Assembly (NCBI RefSeq): GCF_014218805.1
Contig: NZ_JACJUV010000002.1
Coordinates: 58,033-122,032 of the forward strand
Direction of reading: 5' to 3'
DNA from: Teredinibacter franksiae
GTDB taxonomy: Bacteria > Pseudomonadota > Gammaproteobacteria > Pseudomonadales > Cellvibrionaceae
DNA length: 64,000 bases
The notes under the pieces are model-generated. The model was not told the origin of the DNA, did not search any database, and worked only from the letters and a program-made list of their open reading frames with translations. Below, piece after piece: positions 1-10,061 of the stretch (positions within the stretch are counted from its first letter, which is position 1; each line of letters starts with the position of its first letter). Both the position numbers and the translations under genes were made by a program.

Positions 1-489
1 AATTGCAATCAGCGCCCTTCTAAAGTCGAAATATCTCTCCTTGTTATCCATAATATTAGCCTACCGCCTGGCGAATACGGTGGCGGCTATATCGAGCGTT
101 TTTTTCTCAATAAGCTCCCCGTGGAAAAGCATCCTTATTTCGAAACCATCGCCAATCTGCAGGTGTCTGCTCACTGTTTAATCCAGCGCAATGGCGATAT
201 TGTACAATTTGTGCCCTTTCACAAGCGTGCCTGGCATGCAGGGGAATCTGTATTCCAAGGACGGGAAAACTGCAATGACTTCTCTATTGGTATTGAGCTG
301 GAGGGGACGGACACAGAGCCCTATACTGATCAACAGTATCAGGCGCTGGTAGCCTTAACAAAAGCCATTATTGATTGTTTTCCAAACATAACACCGCAAC
401 GTATTAAGGGGCATTGCGATATTGCCCCCGATAGAAAATCAGACCCAGGCCCAGTGTTCAATTGGGCCCGGTATTTGTCTTTGCTATAA
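1..489 (+). CDS. ampD: 1,6-anhydro-N-acetylmuramyl-L-alanine amidase AmpD (5' end missing)
   Basis: Cytoplasmic zinc amidase that removes the stem peptide from anhydromuropeptides during peptidoglycan recycling, which also controls AmpC beta-lactamase induction in related bacteria. The frame is open from base 1, so the start lies left of the window. Visible AmpD hallmarks are the VIHN segment with its first zinc-ligand histidine, the HPYF and RAWHAG motifs, the IGIELEG strand, and near the C-terminus GHCDIAPDRKSDPGP, which carries the second histidine and the aspartate ligand. About 162 residues are visible; the E. coli protein has 183, so only a short N-terminal part is missing. ampE follows 15 bases downstream, the usual ampDE operon. 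Family identity is very secure. Confidence 0.96.
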   Translation, partial: NCNQRPSKVEISLLVIHNISLPPGEYGGGYIERFFLNKLPVEKHPYFETIANLQVSAHCLIQRNGDIVQFVPFHKRAWHAGESVFQGRENCNDFSIGIELEGTDTEPYTDQQYQALVALTKAIIDCFPNITPQRIKGHCDIAPDRKSDPGPVFNWARYLSLL

Positions 490-504
490 AGCAGTGGAGC
501 TTTC

Positions 505-1344
505 ATGAGCCTATTTATCGTGTTAATTGGTATCGCCTTTCTTCAGGTTTGGGGGGCGGCGAATCCTTTACACAAAGACCGGTGGTTTTATAGCTGGGTA
601 AACCAAGTTGTTGGTAACAGCAAAATATCGGCCCAATGGAAAGCCGTTGTGGCGGTAGGTGTGCCATTGGCCATTCTTATAGCACTGGAAATTATTTTGG
701 CTGAATTCTCGCAATGGTTACTGTTACCCTTGGGGGTTGTGGTGTTGTTGTACAGTTTCGGGCGTGGAGAGTTCGGCGATATTGTTGCTGAGTACACGAA
801 AGCTTGCTACGTAGAAGACTGGCCCTCGGCGCTAGAGCGGGCCGGCCGTCTTAATGTTAGAACCGACGATTTACGTGAAGGCGACTGGTCCCAGTTACAT
901 GAGCATGTACTTGATGAAGCGGGCTACAGGGGCTTCGAGCGAATGTTCGCTGTGCTCTTCTGGTTTTTTGTTTTGGGGCCGGTTGGCGCTCTTTTGTACA
1001 GGCTTACATTCCTTTTTTCCCACGAAGCACAGCCAGAGGATGACCTTGGTCGGCGACTGCGCTGGATTCTAGAATGGCCTGCTGTGCGGTTACTGGGGCT
1101 GTCTTTTGCACTTACGGGCAACTTCGTGGGTTGTTTTCGGCGCTGGCGTGAATGTGTTTTTTGCGCGAAGCGAACGACATCGGCCATATTGAGCCCGTTG
1201 ATTCTTGGTGCTTTGCTGGTGGATGAAGATCTTACGCAAACCTGTGAAGTAACCCGCAAGGAGTTAAACCTGCTTAACGGCCTTTATACTCGTACGCTGT
1301 GGTTCTGGTTGGCGGCAGCGGCAATACTGGTAATACTGATCTAG
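505..1344 (+). CDS. ampE: AmpE-like inner-membrane protein
   Basis: A 279-residue integral membrane protein of the AmpE/CobD-like family, encoded directly after ampD. The family is a putative membrane sensor in peptidoglycan recycling and beta-lactamase regulation; its biochemical role is not established. Hydrophobic segments lie at about residues 1-15, 45-80, 145-168 and at the C-terminus (about 262-279). The central part has the charged loop with LNVRTDD and the GYRGFERMFAVLFWF stretch expected of the family. The start is ATG 505 with a purine-rich GTGGAG site 6 bases upstream. Assignment rests on sequence type plus its place after ampD. Confidence 0.9.
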   Translation: MSLFIVLIGIAFLQVWGAANPLHKDRWFYSWVNQVVGNSKISAQWKAVVAVGVPLAILIALEIILAEFSQWLLLPLGVVVLLYSFGRGEFGDIVAEYTKACYVEDWPSALERAGRLNVRTDDLREGDWSQLHEHVLDEAGYRGFERMFAVLFWFFVLGPVGALLYRLTFLFSHEAQPEDDLGRRLRWILEWPAVRLLGLSFALTGNFVGCFRRWRECVFCAKRTTSAILSPLILGALLVDEDLTQTCEVTRKELNLLNGLYTRTLWFWLAAAAILVILI

Positions 1345-1643
1345 CCAAAAAGTGAATGCTCACTCTCTCGGCGGGCTATTAGTAGTATGGGCTGCGAGGC
1401 ACATCTAAACCGCTGAGCGTGTTACTGAAACACTATTTGTTGACGGATATCGAAAACGGCTTGACCTTAGAATGCCATAGGAATAGTATTAACTTTCTTA
1501 CCGGCTGGCTGTACATACATACAGTTCTCCTCCCTAAGCACGGATGCGGCCATAGTACCCTTGAGGAGCTTACCCGGCTCCTACCCTTGAGCTGCTTATG
1601 CAGTGCGCCAGTCGGTAAGGCTATTTTTCTTCTCCCTCTACCT
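1345..1643. other. Intergenic stretch between convergent ampE and ampG
   Basis: About 300 bases with no convincing gene. Short open frames on both strands lack coding character and good ribosome sites. There is an imperfect tandem repeat of ACCCTTGAG-type units around 1556-1595 that could fold, but no clear stem plus T-run terminator was found for either flanking gene. Confidence 0.5.
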
Positions 1644-2876
1644 TTATTCCGCTCTATTTCCCCATAGTGGCGCAACCCATATCAGAAGTACCATGCCGGG
1701 TATGGCAAGCACAGCGCATAGATAAAAGAAGCTTTCCCAACCGATGGTCTCCACAATATAACCCGTAGAGGCATTTGCTACGGTTCTGGGTAAGGTCGCT
1801 ATGGAGGTTAGCAGCGCCAATTGCAGCGCCGTGTGTTTAATACTGGTGGTTTTGGCGATAAAGGCCACTATGGCTGCCGCCCCAAGCCCTACACCGAGGT
1901 ACTCAAAGCCCACAACCAGCGCCAAAAGCCAGATTCCCGATTGAAAATGCGCGAGTGCGGCATAGCCAAATATCGATGTGAACTGAACAAGCCCGAATAC
2001 CCAGAGTGCTTTATTAATGCCTATTTTAATCATGAGTAGGCCGCCGATGATACTGCCAAAGATCATCGGCCAAAATGCAGCATTTTTGGCGACAAGACCA
2101 ATTTCCGTTTTGGTGAACCCCATATCGATGTAAAAAGGTGTGGACAGTGCCGTGGCCATACTGTCGCCCAATTTATAGAGCAGAATAAAGCCGACAATCT
2201 GTAGTCCTCGAGTAAAGCCTAATCTACCGAAATATTCCTTGAAGGGCTCAATAACCGCATCTTTTAAACGGGTGGGAGTGTATAGGTGCTCGGGCTCTTT
2301 TACCGCCAGCGTCATGCCAATACCCACCAGCATGAACAAAGCGGTAACGAGGAAAACCGTATTCCACGCAAAGTGGTCGGAAAGAATCAGGGAAAGCGAG
2401 CCGGGAATAAACCCAGCAATTCTATAGGCGTTAACGTGGATAGAGTTGCCAAACCCTAGCTCGTGGTCGGGTAATATTTCTCTGCGAAACGCATCAATGA
2501 CTACATCCTGAGTGGCGCTAAAAAATACCACTAAAAAGGACACAGCCGCGATTAGCGTAAGTGATGACTGAATGGAGAAGAACGGCAGCATCGCAATTGA
2601 AAGCAACAGGCACACTTGAGTTAGCAGCAGCCAGCCTCGCCGCAAGCCGAGTAAAGGCAGTTGGAAGCGCTCGGTAAACGGCGCCCATAAGAATTTCAGG
2701 TTGTAAAGTAGCTGAATAGCCGCGAATAACCCAATTTCCTTCAGGCCAACACCCTCTGTTCGCAGCCAAGCGGGTACCAGTGTTATAAGAATATAAAGTG
2801 GCAAGCCAGAACTAAAGCCGGTGAATACGCACGTTAAGATGCGCCGGTTGAATACAGAAGACCAGAATGTGTTCAA
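1644..2876 (-). CDS. ampG: AmpG-type muropeptide permease (MFS)
   Basis: A 410-residue major-facilitator transporter with about 12 hydrophobic segments, of the AmpG family that imports GlcNAc-anhydromuropeptides from the periplasm. Typical features are the N-terminal FSSGLPLYILITLVPAWL stretch, the ATQDVVIDAFRREIL segment in TM4, and LLYKLGDSMATALSTPFY after the central loop. It is encoded convergently to ampDE, so import and processing genes lie together. The start has to be TTG at 2876: an in-frame stop lies just upstream, and a GGCGGG element precedes the TTG at suitable distance. A general MFS role cannot be fully excluded, but the motifs and neighbours make AmpG by far the best call. Confidence 0.9.
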   Translation of the reverse strand: MNTFWSSVFNRRILTCVFTGFSSGLPLYILITLVPAWLRTEGVGLKEIGLFAAIQLLYNLKFLWAPFTERFQLPLLGLRRGWLLLTQVCLLLSIAMLPFFSIQSSLTLIAAVSFLVVFFSATQDVVIDAFRREILPDHELGFGNSIHVNAYRIAGFIPGSLSLILSDHFAWNTVFLVTALFMLVGIGMTLAVKEPEHLYTPTRLKDAVIEPFKEYFGRLGFTRGLQIVGFILLYKLGDSMATALSTPFYIDMGFTKTEIGLVAKNAAFWPMIFGSIIGGLLMIKIGINKALWVFGLVQFTSIFGYAALAHFQSGIWLLALVVGFEYLGVGLGAAAIVAFIAKTTSIKHTALQLALLTSIATLPRTVANASTGYIVETIGWESFFYLCAVLAIPGMVLLIWVAPLWGNRAE

Positions 2877-3018
2877 ATTCCCGCCAAATTATTGAATGAG
2901 CAGTGAGAAGGTTGGCCGCATTGTTACCAATGGGCCGAGGGAAGGCAAGGGCATACCCTTGAATAGCAGCGCCAGCAACCCCACTTGGTTAACAGATGTT
3001 CAGATATAGGAAGCTGTT

Positions 3019-3456
3019 TTGCGAGTTCTACTTGTTTTATTTGTACTAATTCCCATAGTCGAAATGTGGCTGCTGATTACCGTTGGTGGAATTATTGGCC
3101 CACTTCCCACTATTGGCCTTGTTCTGCTAACGGCCATGCTTGGGTTGGCGCTGTTACGTCAGCAGGGTTTTAGTACCTTAATGCGAGCTCGCTCGAAAAT
3201 GGAAGGCGGGCAATTACCCGCCCGTGAAATGGCTGAAGGCATATTCCTGGCCATTGGGGGCGCTCTTTTACTTACACCAGGCTTTTTTACCGATGCCATC
3301 GGCTTTGCCTGCCTGATTCCGGGTGTACGCCAAGTCTTCATTGCATGGGGTATGCGCCAGTTTTCTGTGCGCACTAGCGGTTCTCACAGAGGCCAAGGCC
3401 AAGCGAACAACACGATTGAAGGTGAATTTCGCCGCGACGATTCAAAACCAGACTAG
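3019..3456 (+). CDS. fxsA: FxsA family membrane protein
   Basis: A 145-residue cytoplasmic-membrane protein of the FxsA family; E. coli FxsA over-production relieves phage T7 exclusion by the F plasmid, but its normal role is unknown. Hydrophobic segments lie near residues 3-20, 25-45 and 75-95, followed by a charged, disordered tail ending in FRRDDSKPD. Family signatures are PIVEMWLLITVG and the GGALLLTPGFFTDAIGF block. The start is TTG 3019, preceded by an AGGAAG ribosome site. The gene lies just upstream of groES, a common gammaproteobacterial arrangement. Confidence 0.92.
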   Translation: MRVLLVLFVLIPIVEMWLLITVGGIIGPLPTIGLVLLTAMLGLALLRQQGFSTLMRARSKMEGGQLPAREMAEGIFLAIGGALLLTPGFFTDAIGFACLIPGVRQVFIAWGMRQFSVRTSGSHRGQGQANNTIEGEFRRDDSKPD

Positions 3457-3618
3457 CGCACAAGCGTTTATCGGCTTGGATGCCCTTAATTGTTGGCCTA
3501 TGTTGCTCTGGTTTGCGTTGATCGAGCTTGGGTCAGCTGAGTTAGGGGCTTCGTTGAGGCGGTTGCTTGGCTAATACGTAAAAGTGGCACTGAATATAAA
3601 GTTTTTACCATCAGGGGT

Positions 3619-3647
3619 GTTGAAATAAAAAATTAGGCACCCATTTA
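3619..3647 (+). promoter_or_regulatory. Sigma-32 (heat-shock) type promoter for groES-groEL
   Basis: GTTGAAA at 3619-3625, a 14-base spacer, then CCCATTTA at 3640-3647. This resembles the RpoH consensus (CTTGAAA, 11-16 bases, CCCCATNT), about 110 bases before the groES start. No CIRCE inverted repeat was seen, so control by RpoH rather than HrcA is inferred. Confidence 0.7.
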
Positions 3648-3759
3648 GGGGTACACAAAGGTTTTGGGGGCTTCGGAGCTATCCGAGGCCGTATTCGTTA
3701 CATGCTCCACTTCAGAGCATTATGTGTTCAAGAAACGCTTATTATTGGAGAAATCATCA

Positions 3760-4050
3760 ATGAAAATTCGTCCTTTACACGATCGTGTTGTGGTTCGCCG
3801 CAAGGAAGAAGAAGAAAAATCTGCTGGTGGCATTGTTCTGCCTGGTTCAGCAAAAGAGAAGCCAAATCAGGGTGTTGTAGTTGCTGTAGGTTCTGGCCGC
3901 GTATTGGATAACGGCGAGAGCCGTCCAGTTGATGTGAAAGAAGGTGACATCGTTGTTTTCGGTAAGTACGCAGGTAGTGACACCATTGAAATCGATGGCG
4001 AAGAGCTGGTAATTCTCAGCGAAAGCGACATAAAAGCTGTTGTTGAATAA
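3760..4050 (+). CDS. groS: Co-chaperonin GroES
   Basis: The 96-residue lid subunit of the GroEL-GroES folding chamber. It begins [14 protein letters not shown] and contains the mobile-loop region [18 protein letters not shown] and the [20 protein letters not shown]-terminal strand set. The open frame extends 5' to 3664, but homology starts at ATG 3760, which has a TTGGAG ribosome site 7-10 bases upstream, so 3760 is the start. groEL follows after 75 bases. Both are expected to be transcribed from the heat-shock-type promoter at 3619. Confidence 0.98.
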   Translation: MKIRPLHDRVVVRRKEEEEKSAGGIVLPGSAKEKPNQGVVVAVGSGRVLDNGESRPVDVKEGDIVVFGKYAGSDTIEIDGEELVILSESDIKAVVE

Positions 4051-4107
4051 TCGGTAGGTAAACAACTTCCGAATTTAATACATTTAAATCAACAATTTGA
4101 CTATTAG

Positions 4108-5769
<1,662 letters not shown>

Positions 5770-5795
5770 TTCAGCCCCTCATACTTTGCTATGCT

Positions 5796-5818
5796 AAACG
5801 GCCCCGTTGGGGCCGTTT
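5796..5818 (+). terminator. Hairpin terminator after groEL
   Basis: A perfect 10-bp stem (AAACGGCCCC / GGGGCCGTTT) with a GTT loop, followed by a short T-containing stretch, 26 bases after the groEL stop. Confidence 0.75.
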
Positions 5819-5959
5819 CTATGTGCACTAGATGAATGTTAGTGTCCACCATAAAATCTATTGTCACGTTAATAGTTGTTCTTAATTTCCATTTCGTCAG
5901 GACGGCTGTAGACTTCCCTCTATTAAATTGAACTTCATGTTCCTCAAGGAGTAATACAC

Positions 5960-6544
5960 ATGGCTTTTGAATTACCGGCTTTGCCATATGAGCGCGATGC
6001 GCTTGCCCCCCACATTTCCCCTGAAACCATCGACTTCCACTACGGTAAACACCACAACACCTATGTGGTTAAGCTGAATGGGCTGGTTCCAGGAACCGAG
6101 TTTGAAGGTAAAACTCTGGAAGAGGTTGTTAAAACCTCTAGCGGCGGAGTGTTCAACAACGCAGCACAAATTTGGAATCACACGTTTTACTGGAACTGCC
6201 TTGCGCCTAACGGTGGTGGAGAAGCCACCGGTGCCATTGCCGATGCCATAAACACCGCTTTTGGTTCCTTTGCCGAATTCAAAGAAAAGTTCACTGCATC
6301 CGCTATTAACAATTTCGGCTCTGGCTGGACTTGGCTCGTTAAAAATGCAGATGGTAGCGTGGCAATCGTTAACACTTCAAATGCGGCTACACCCTTAACG
6401 GATGATTCCGTTACGCCTTTGCTAACCGTAGATGTATGGGAGCACGCTTATTACATCGACTACCGCAATGCTCGCCCAACTTACATGGACGCATTCTGGA
6501 ATTTGGTTAACTGGGAATTTGTTAACCGCAACGTTGCTGGCTAA
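5960..6544 (+). CDS. sodB: Superoxide dismutase [Fe]
   Basis: A 194-residue cytoplasmic iron superoxide dismutase converting superoxide to hydrogen peroxide and oxygen. The four metal ligands are visible: His in HYGKHHNTYV (about residue 27), His in NHTFYWN (about 74), and Asp and His in DVWEHAYYIDY (about 157 and 161). The Gln-containing and aromatic pattern around FGSGWTWL fits FeSOD rather than MnSOD. The start is ATG 5960 with AAGGAG 11 bases upstream. It is a single-gene unit closed by the terminator at 6567. Confidence 0.97.
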   Translation: MAFELPALPYERDALAPHISPETIDFHYGKHHNTYVVKLNGLVPGTEFEGKTLEEVVKTSSGGVFNNAAQIWNHTFYWNCLAPNGGGEATGAIADAINTAFGSFAEFKEKFTASAINNFGSGWTWLVKNADGSVAIVNTSNAATPLTDDSVTPLLTVDVWEHAYYIDYRNARPTYMDAFWNLVNWEFVNRNVAG

Positions 6545-6566
6545 AATTGTAGTTAGATATTCGAAT

Positions 6567-6590
6567 AGGCCGCATTTGCGGCCTTTTTTT
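6567..6590 (+). terminator. Rho-independent terminator after sodB
   Basis: Stem AGGCCGC / GCGGCCT with an ATTT loop followed directly by a run of eight T, 22 bases after the sodB stop. Confidence 0.88.
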
Positions 6591-6656
6591 TAATTTGAAA
6601 AAAATGGGCGGTGGTATACAGTAGCCCGACAATAAATAGACGACTTGGGGTGATTG

Positions 6657-7295
6657 ATGGAAATTGTAGACTTTTTATTTCGTTGGATGCACGTACTGTT
6701 CGGGCTTGTGTGGGTTGGCATGCTGTATTACTTCAATTTTGTACAAACCGAATATTTTAAAGAAGCCGAACCAGCCGCGCTTACGGATGTAAAGGCTAAG
6801 CTGGCACCGCGGGCGCTGTGGTGGTTTCGTTGGGGTGCGATGCTCACGTTCGTTACTGGGTTGATTTTATTTGGTGGCGTTCAACACAAGAGCGTGATGA
6901 ACGATTACATCATTCTTGGCGCTACTCTGGGAACGCTGATGTTTCTCAATGTTTGGTTCATTATCTGGCCAAAGCAGAAAATCATTTTAGGTTTGGCAGA
7001 AGGAGACGCTTCGGCAGCGGCACCAAAGGCGGCGTTGGCTTCTCGCACCAATACGTTGTTTTCCGGCCCTATGTTGTTTTGTATGCTGGCATCACCGCAT
7101 TTGGGTTATAGCGTGGATTACCTGGTGGCGGCGGAGGGAGCGGGTATTGGGTTATGGGTATCACTGGCATTGACAATATTGCTCCAAATCAACGCTATGG
7201 TAGGTAAGCTTGGCCCTCTGGCCAGTATTCGCGGTGTCATTCACATGAGCATTATGCTAACTGCGGTACTCTTCTTGATTAATTTATTCCTGTAA
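6657..7295 (+). CDS. PuuD-like (urate hydroxylase-type) integral membrane protein
   Basis: A 212-residue membrane protein with about five hydrophobic helices. It resembles the membrane domain of the PuuD family: WMHVLFGLVWVGMLYYFNFVQ at the N-terminus, RWGAMLTFVTGLILFGG, and NVWFIIWPKQK. Full PuuD proteins carry an extra C-terminal cytochrome c domain, absent here. No other purine-degradation genes lie nearby, so a role in urate oxidation is not supported by context. ATG 6657 is preferred over TTG 6654 because of the GGGGTG ribosome site. Followed by a tight hairpin at 7303. Confidence 0.7.
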   Translation: MEIVDFLFRWMHVLFGLVWVGMLYYFNFVQTEYFKEAEPAALTDVKAKLAPRALWWFRWGAMLTFVTGLILFGGVQHKSVMNDYIILGATLGTLMFLNVWFIIWPKQKIILGLAEGDASAAAPKAALASRTNTLFSGPMLFCMLASPHLGYSVDYLVAAEGAGIGLWVSLALTILLQINAMVGKLGPLASIRGVIHMSIMLTAVLFLINLFL

Positions 7296-7302
7296 AATAT
7301 GT

Positions 7303-7322
7303 GGGTACTCTTCGGGGTACCC
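7303..7322 (+). terminator. Stem-loop with UUCG tetraloop between two genes
   Basis: An 8-bp stem (GGGTACTC / GGGTACCC, one G-U pair) closed by a C(TTCG)G tetraloop, 8 bases after the 6657 gene's stop. The T content after it is low, so it may be a weak terminator or a transcript-stabilising hairpin. Confidence 0.55.
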
Positions 7323-7351
7323 TCATTCATTAGTGCAATTTGGTTTACCCC

Positions 7352-8089
7352 ATGACAGAAAGAAAAGAGCCCACGCTTAACCCCATTCGCCCCGAGAAGG
7401 ATGAAATTGTTCATCATCGTCAGCGGACTACCGCTCAACCGCGGCAGCCAGTGGCAGGTAATGCTCCCGTCCGCCCAGTGATCGTGAAGTCAAAATTAGC
7501 GCCCTTGGCATTGCTGTTATCGTTTGTGGGAATCGGTTTTGCCGGTTATGTTTTCTGGTTATTGATGCAAACTCAGCAAGAGCTACACACAGCCGACAAG
7601 CGTATTCTTGAGCTGGAGGGTCAGTTACAGATGACAGACGACGAAAGTTCAGCGTCTGTTACGGCACTTCAGGCAAAGGTGAAGTGGGCCGATTCAGAGA
7701 TTCGCAAGCTGTGGGGTGTCGCTTACGATCGCAATAAAAAAGCGATTGAGGGTAATAAAACCCAAATTAACGTCCTTAAGAAGGGCGCGAAATCGGTTGA
7801 TGCTAAAATTCAGGCCGCGCTAAAAAGCACTAATACCGAAATTCAGATGATCAACGATCTACTCGACTCGCAGCAATCGGCTTTGAGCAACATAGAGCGT
7901 GATTCACAAGCACACATTAATCAGGTTCAAGGGCTCTCAGACAGAATGCGCCAATTGAACAAAATGGAAGCTGATCTCAAAAAACGAATTTCAAGTAATG
8001 AAGAGGCTATTTTAGCGATAGATGCATTTCGTCGTAGCGTTAATCAAAAATTAATGCAATTGGACAGCTCCTCTGCTGCAATGCCTTAG
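7352..8089 (+). CDS. Single-pass membrane protein with long coiled coil
   Basis: Unknown function; 245 residues from ATG 7352 (an upstream in-frame TTG at 7340 is possible). The N-terminal ~45 residues are polar and basic, then one hydrophobic segment (LAPLALLLSFVGIGFAGYVFWLL, about 47-69), then a long helical, heptad-rich region almost to the end with many Lys, Gln, Asp and Glu. This topology places a coiled coil in the periplasm. It could be an envelope scaffold or division-associated protein, but no named family is claimed. The stop codon's final G begins a run of eleven G. Confidence 0.75.
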   Translation: MTERKEPTLNPIRPEKDEIVHHRQRTTAQPRQPVAGNAPVRPVIVKSKLAPLALLLSFVGIGFAGYVFWLLMQTQQELHTADKRILELEGQLQMTDDESSASVTALQAKVKWADSEIRKLWGVAYDRNKKAIEGNKTQINVLKKGAKSVDAKIQAALKSTNTEIQMINDLLDSQQSALSNIERDSQAHINQVQGLSDRMRQLNKMEADLKKRISSNEEAILAIDAFRRSVNQKLMQLDSSSAAMP

Positions 8090-8099
8090 GGGGGGGGGG
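8089..8099. repeat. G11 homopolymer tract
   Basis: Eleven consecutive G starting with the last base of the stop codon of the coiled-coil gene, about 95 bases before the fumarase start. It is long enough to slip during replication, but it cannot alter the upstream protein because the stop codon precedes it. Confidence 0.9.
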
Positions 8100-8194
8100 C
8101 AGGCCCCTAAAAACCACCTATCGGTCGGTGTAGAATTCCCCCATATTCAGCGCAGATACACGCTAGCGTCTGATGTTTTGAGTTACATACATTA

Positions 8195-9721
8195 ATGGGT
8201 ACATCCATGACTACCATTATTCGCCAAGAAGACATCATCGCCAGTGTGGCCGATGCTTTGCAGTTTATATCCTACTACCACCCCAAAGATTTTATTGATG
8301 CCGTGCATGTAGCCTACGAGAAAGAGGCCAACCCTGCCGCCAAAGACGCAATGGCACAAATTCTGATTAATTCACGTATGTGCGCGCAGGGGCATCGTCC
8401 TATTTGTCAGGACACCGGTATTGTGACGGTTTTCGTAAATGTAGGCATGAATACCAAAGTTGAAGGCGATATGAGCTTCGACGATATTGTGAATCAAGGC
8501 GTTCGCCAGGCCTATCTAGATGTTGATAACAAGCTTCGAGCCTCCATTCTGGCCGACCCCGATGGCGCAAGAAAAAACACCGGCGACAACACCCCGGCGG
8601 TTATTCACTACAAGATGGTGCCGGGTAATACCATTGAGATACATGTAGCGGCGAAAGGCGGTGGTTCCGAAGCTAAAACTAAGTTTGCGATGCTCAACCC
8701 CTCAGACTCGGTTGTAGACTGGGTGCTGAAAATGGTTCCGCAAATGGGCGCAGGCTGGTGCCCGCCCGGAATGCTGGGTATTGGAATCGGTGGCACGGCT
8801 GAAAAAGCAATGTTGCTGGCTAAGGAGTCACTGCTCGAGCCGGTAGACATTCAAGATTTAGTTGAGAAGGGTGCCGAGAACCGTGCAGAAGAATTGCGTT
8901 TAGAGCTAATGGAGAAGGTTAATGCCTTGGGTATTGGCGCTCAGGGCTTGGGCGGCTTAACCACAGTGCTAGATGTAAAAGTAAAAGACTACCCCACCCA
9001 TGCAGCAAATAAAGCCGTTGCTCTAATTCCCAACTGTGCGGCCACTCGGCATGCACATTTCACCCTAAAGGGCGCCGGCCCGGCACTGCAAACACCGCCA
9101 AGCCTTGAGGATTGGCCGGAAGTGAGCTGGGAAGTAGGTGAATCTGTAGAGCGCGTAGATTTGGATTCAATCACGCCGGAAGCCATCGCAAAATGGAAGC
9201 CGGGCCAAACGCTCCTGTTAAACGGCAAATTACTGACTGGGCGCGATGCTGCCCACAAGCGTTTGGTGGACATGATCGAGAAGGGCGAGGCGATGCCCGT
9301 CGATTTCACCAACAAGTTTATTTATTACGTAGGCCCAGTAGACCCAGTGCGTGATGAAGTGGTTGGCCCCGCAGGCCCAACAACGGCCACTCGTATGGAT
9401 AAGTTCACCCGTACCGTACTCGAAAAAACCGGGTTAATCGGCATGGTGGGTAAGGCTGAACGCGGCCCTTTGGGTATCGAAGCCATTAAAGACAACAAAG
9501 CCGTCTACCTAATGGCCGTGGGTGGCGCCGCCTACCTGGTATCCAAAGCAATCGTGAAGGCCAGGGTGCTGGCATTCGAAGATTTGGGTATGGAAGCCAT
9601 CTACGAATTTGAAGTTAAAGACATGCCGGTTACCGTAGCCGTTGATAGCGAAGGCGTGTCCGTTCATCAGACCGGACCGCAAGTGTGGAAGGCCAATATT
9701 CAAGCACTTAAACTCAAATAA
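8195..9721 (+). CDS. fumA: Class I (4Fe-4S) fumarate hydratase
   Basis: A 508-residue oxygen-sensitive class I fumarase interconverting fumarate and malate in the TCA cycle. N- and C-terminal class I domains are fused in one chain. Likely iron-sulfur cysteines lie in RPICQDTGIV, GAGWCPPGMLGIGIGG and LIPNCAATRHAHF. The C-terminal part has the GPAGPTTATRMDKF and VGKAERG segments of the beta domain. ATG 8195 gives MGTSMTTIIRQ; ATG 8207 is equally possible because neither has a strong ribosome site. Monocistronic by context. Confidence 0.95.
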   Translation: MGTSMTTIIRQEDIIASVADALQFISYYHPKDFIDAVHVAYEKEANPAAKDAMAQILINSRMCAQGHRPICQDTGIVTVFVNVGMNTKVEGDMSFDDIVNQGVRQAYLDVDNKLRASILADPDGARKNTGDNTPAVIHYKMVPGNTIEIHVAAKGGGSEAKTKFAMLNPSDSVVDWVLKMVPQMGAGWCPPGMLGIGIGGTAEKAMLLAKESLLEPVDIQDLVEKGAENRAEELRLELMEKVNALGIGAQGLGGLTTVLDVKVKDYPTHAANKAVALIPNCAATRHAHFTLKGAGPALQTPPSLEDWPEVSWEVGESVERVDLDSITPEAIAKWKPGQTLLLNGKLLTGRDAAHKRLVDMIEKGEAMPVDFTNKFIYYVGPVDPVRDEVVGPAGPTTATRMDKFTRTVLEKTGLIGMVGKAERGPLGIEAIKDNKAVYLMAVGGAAYLVSKAIVKARVLAFEDLGMEAIYEFEVKDMPVTVAVDSEGVSVHQTGPQVWKANIQALKLK

Positions 9722-10061
9722 TTCTCACTCCCCCTCCTCTGTCAGCCTTGCTGGCAGGGGGATAGCCTCCTAATATTCCCGCATGGGAATTTCTCATACG
9801 TATGCGTAAATTTGTTACGGTTAACTGTTACGGAAGGTAACCGTGTGGCGATCTGGTCAGGCCAATTGCCTGGATTATTAATGTCTTATAAAACAAACGG
9901 TTAGCCGATGCCTGTGGCATGATTACCGTTTAGTTGACATTGATTGGTCAAGCCGGGTTGAGATTTTGTTCACACTATGTAACGATTGCCCAGGATTTTG
10001 GTATTACCAAATTGGGTCTTACTGGCCTGATACAGATAAAAAATATTAACGGAGAGCATAT
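9722..10061. other. Leader region of the TonB-receptor gene
   Basis: About 340 bases without a gene. A CTGTCAGC / GCTGGCAG hairpin with one G-T pair (9740-9758) follows fumA, but it lacks a T-run. TTGACA at 9934-9939 is a good -35 match, yet no well-spaced -10 was found. The receptor gene has GGAGAG just before its ATG. Several interrupted inverted repeats suggest regulation, none assignable by eye. Confidence 0.45.

Noticed and set aside
3457..3759. CIRCE element before groES
   Set aside because: No TTAGCACTC / GAGTGCTAA pair was found; a sigma-32-like promoter fits better.
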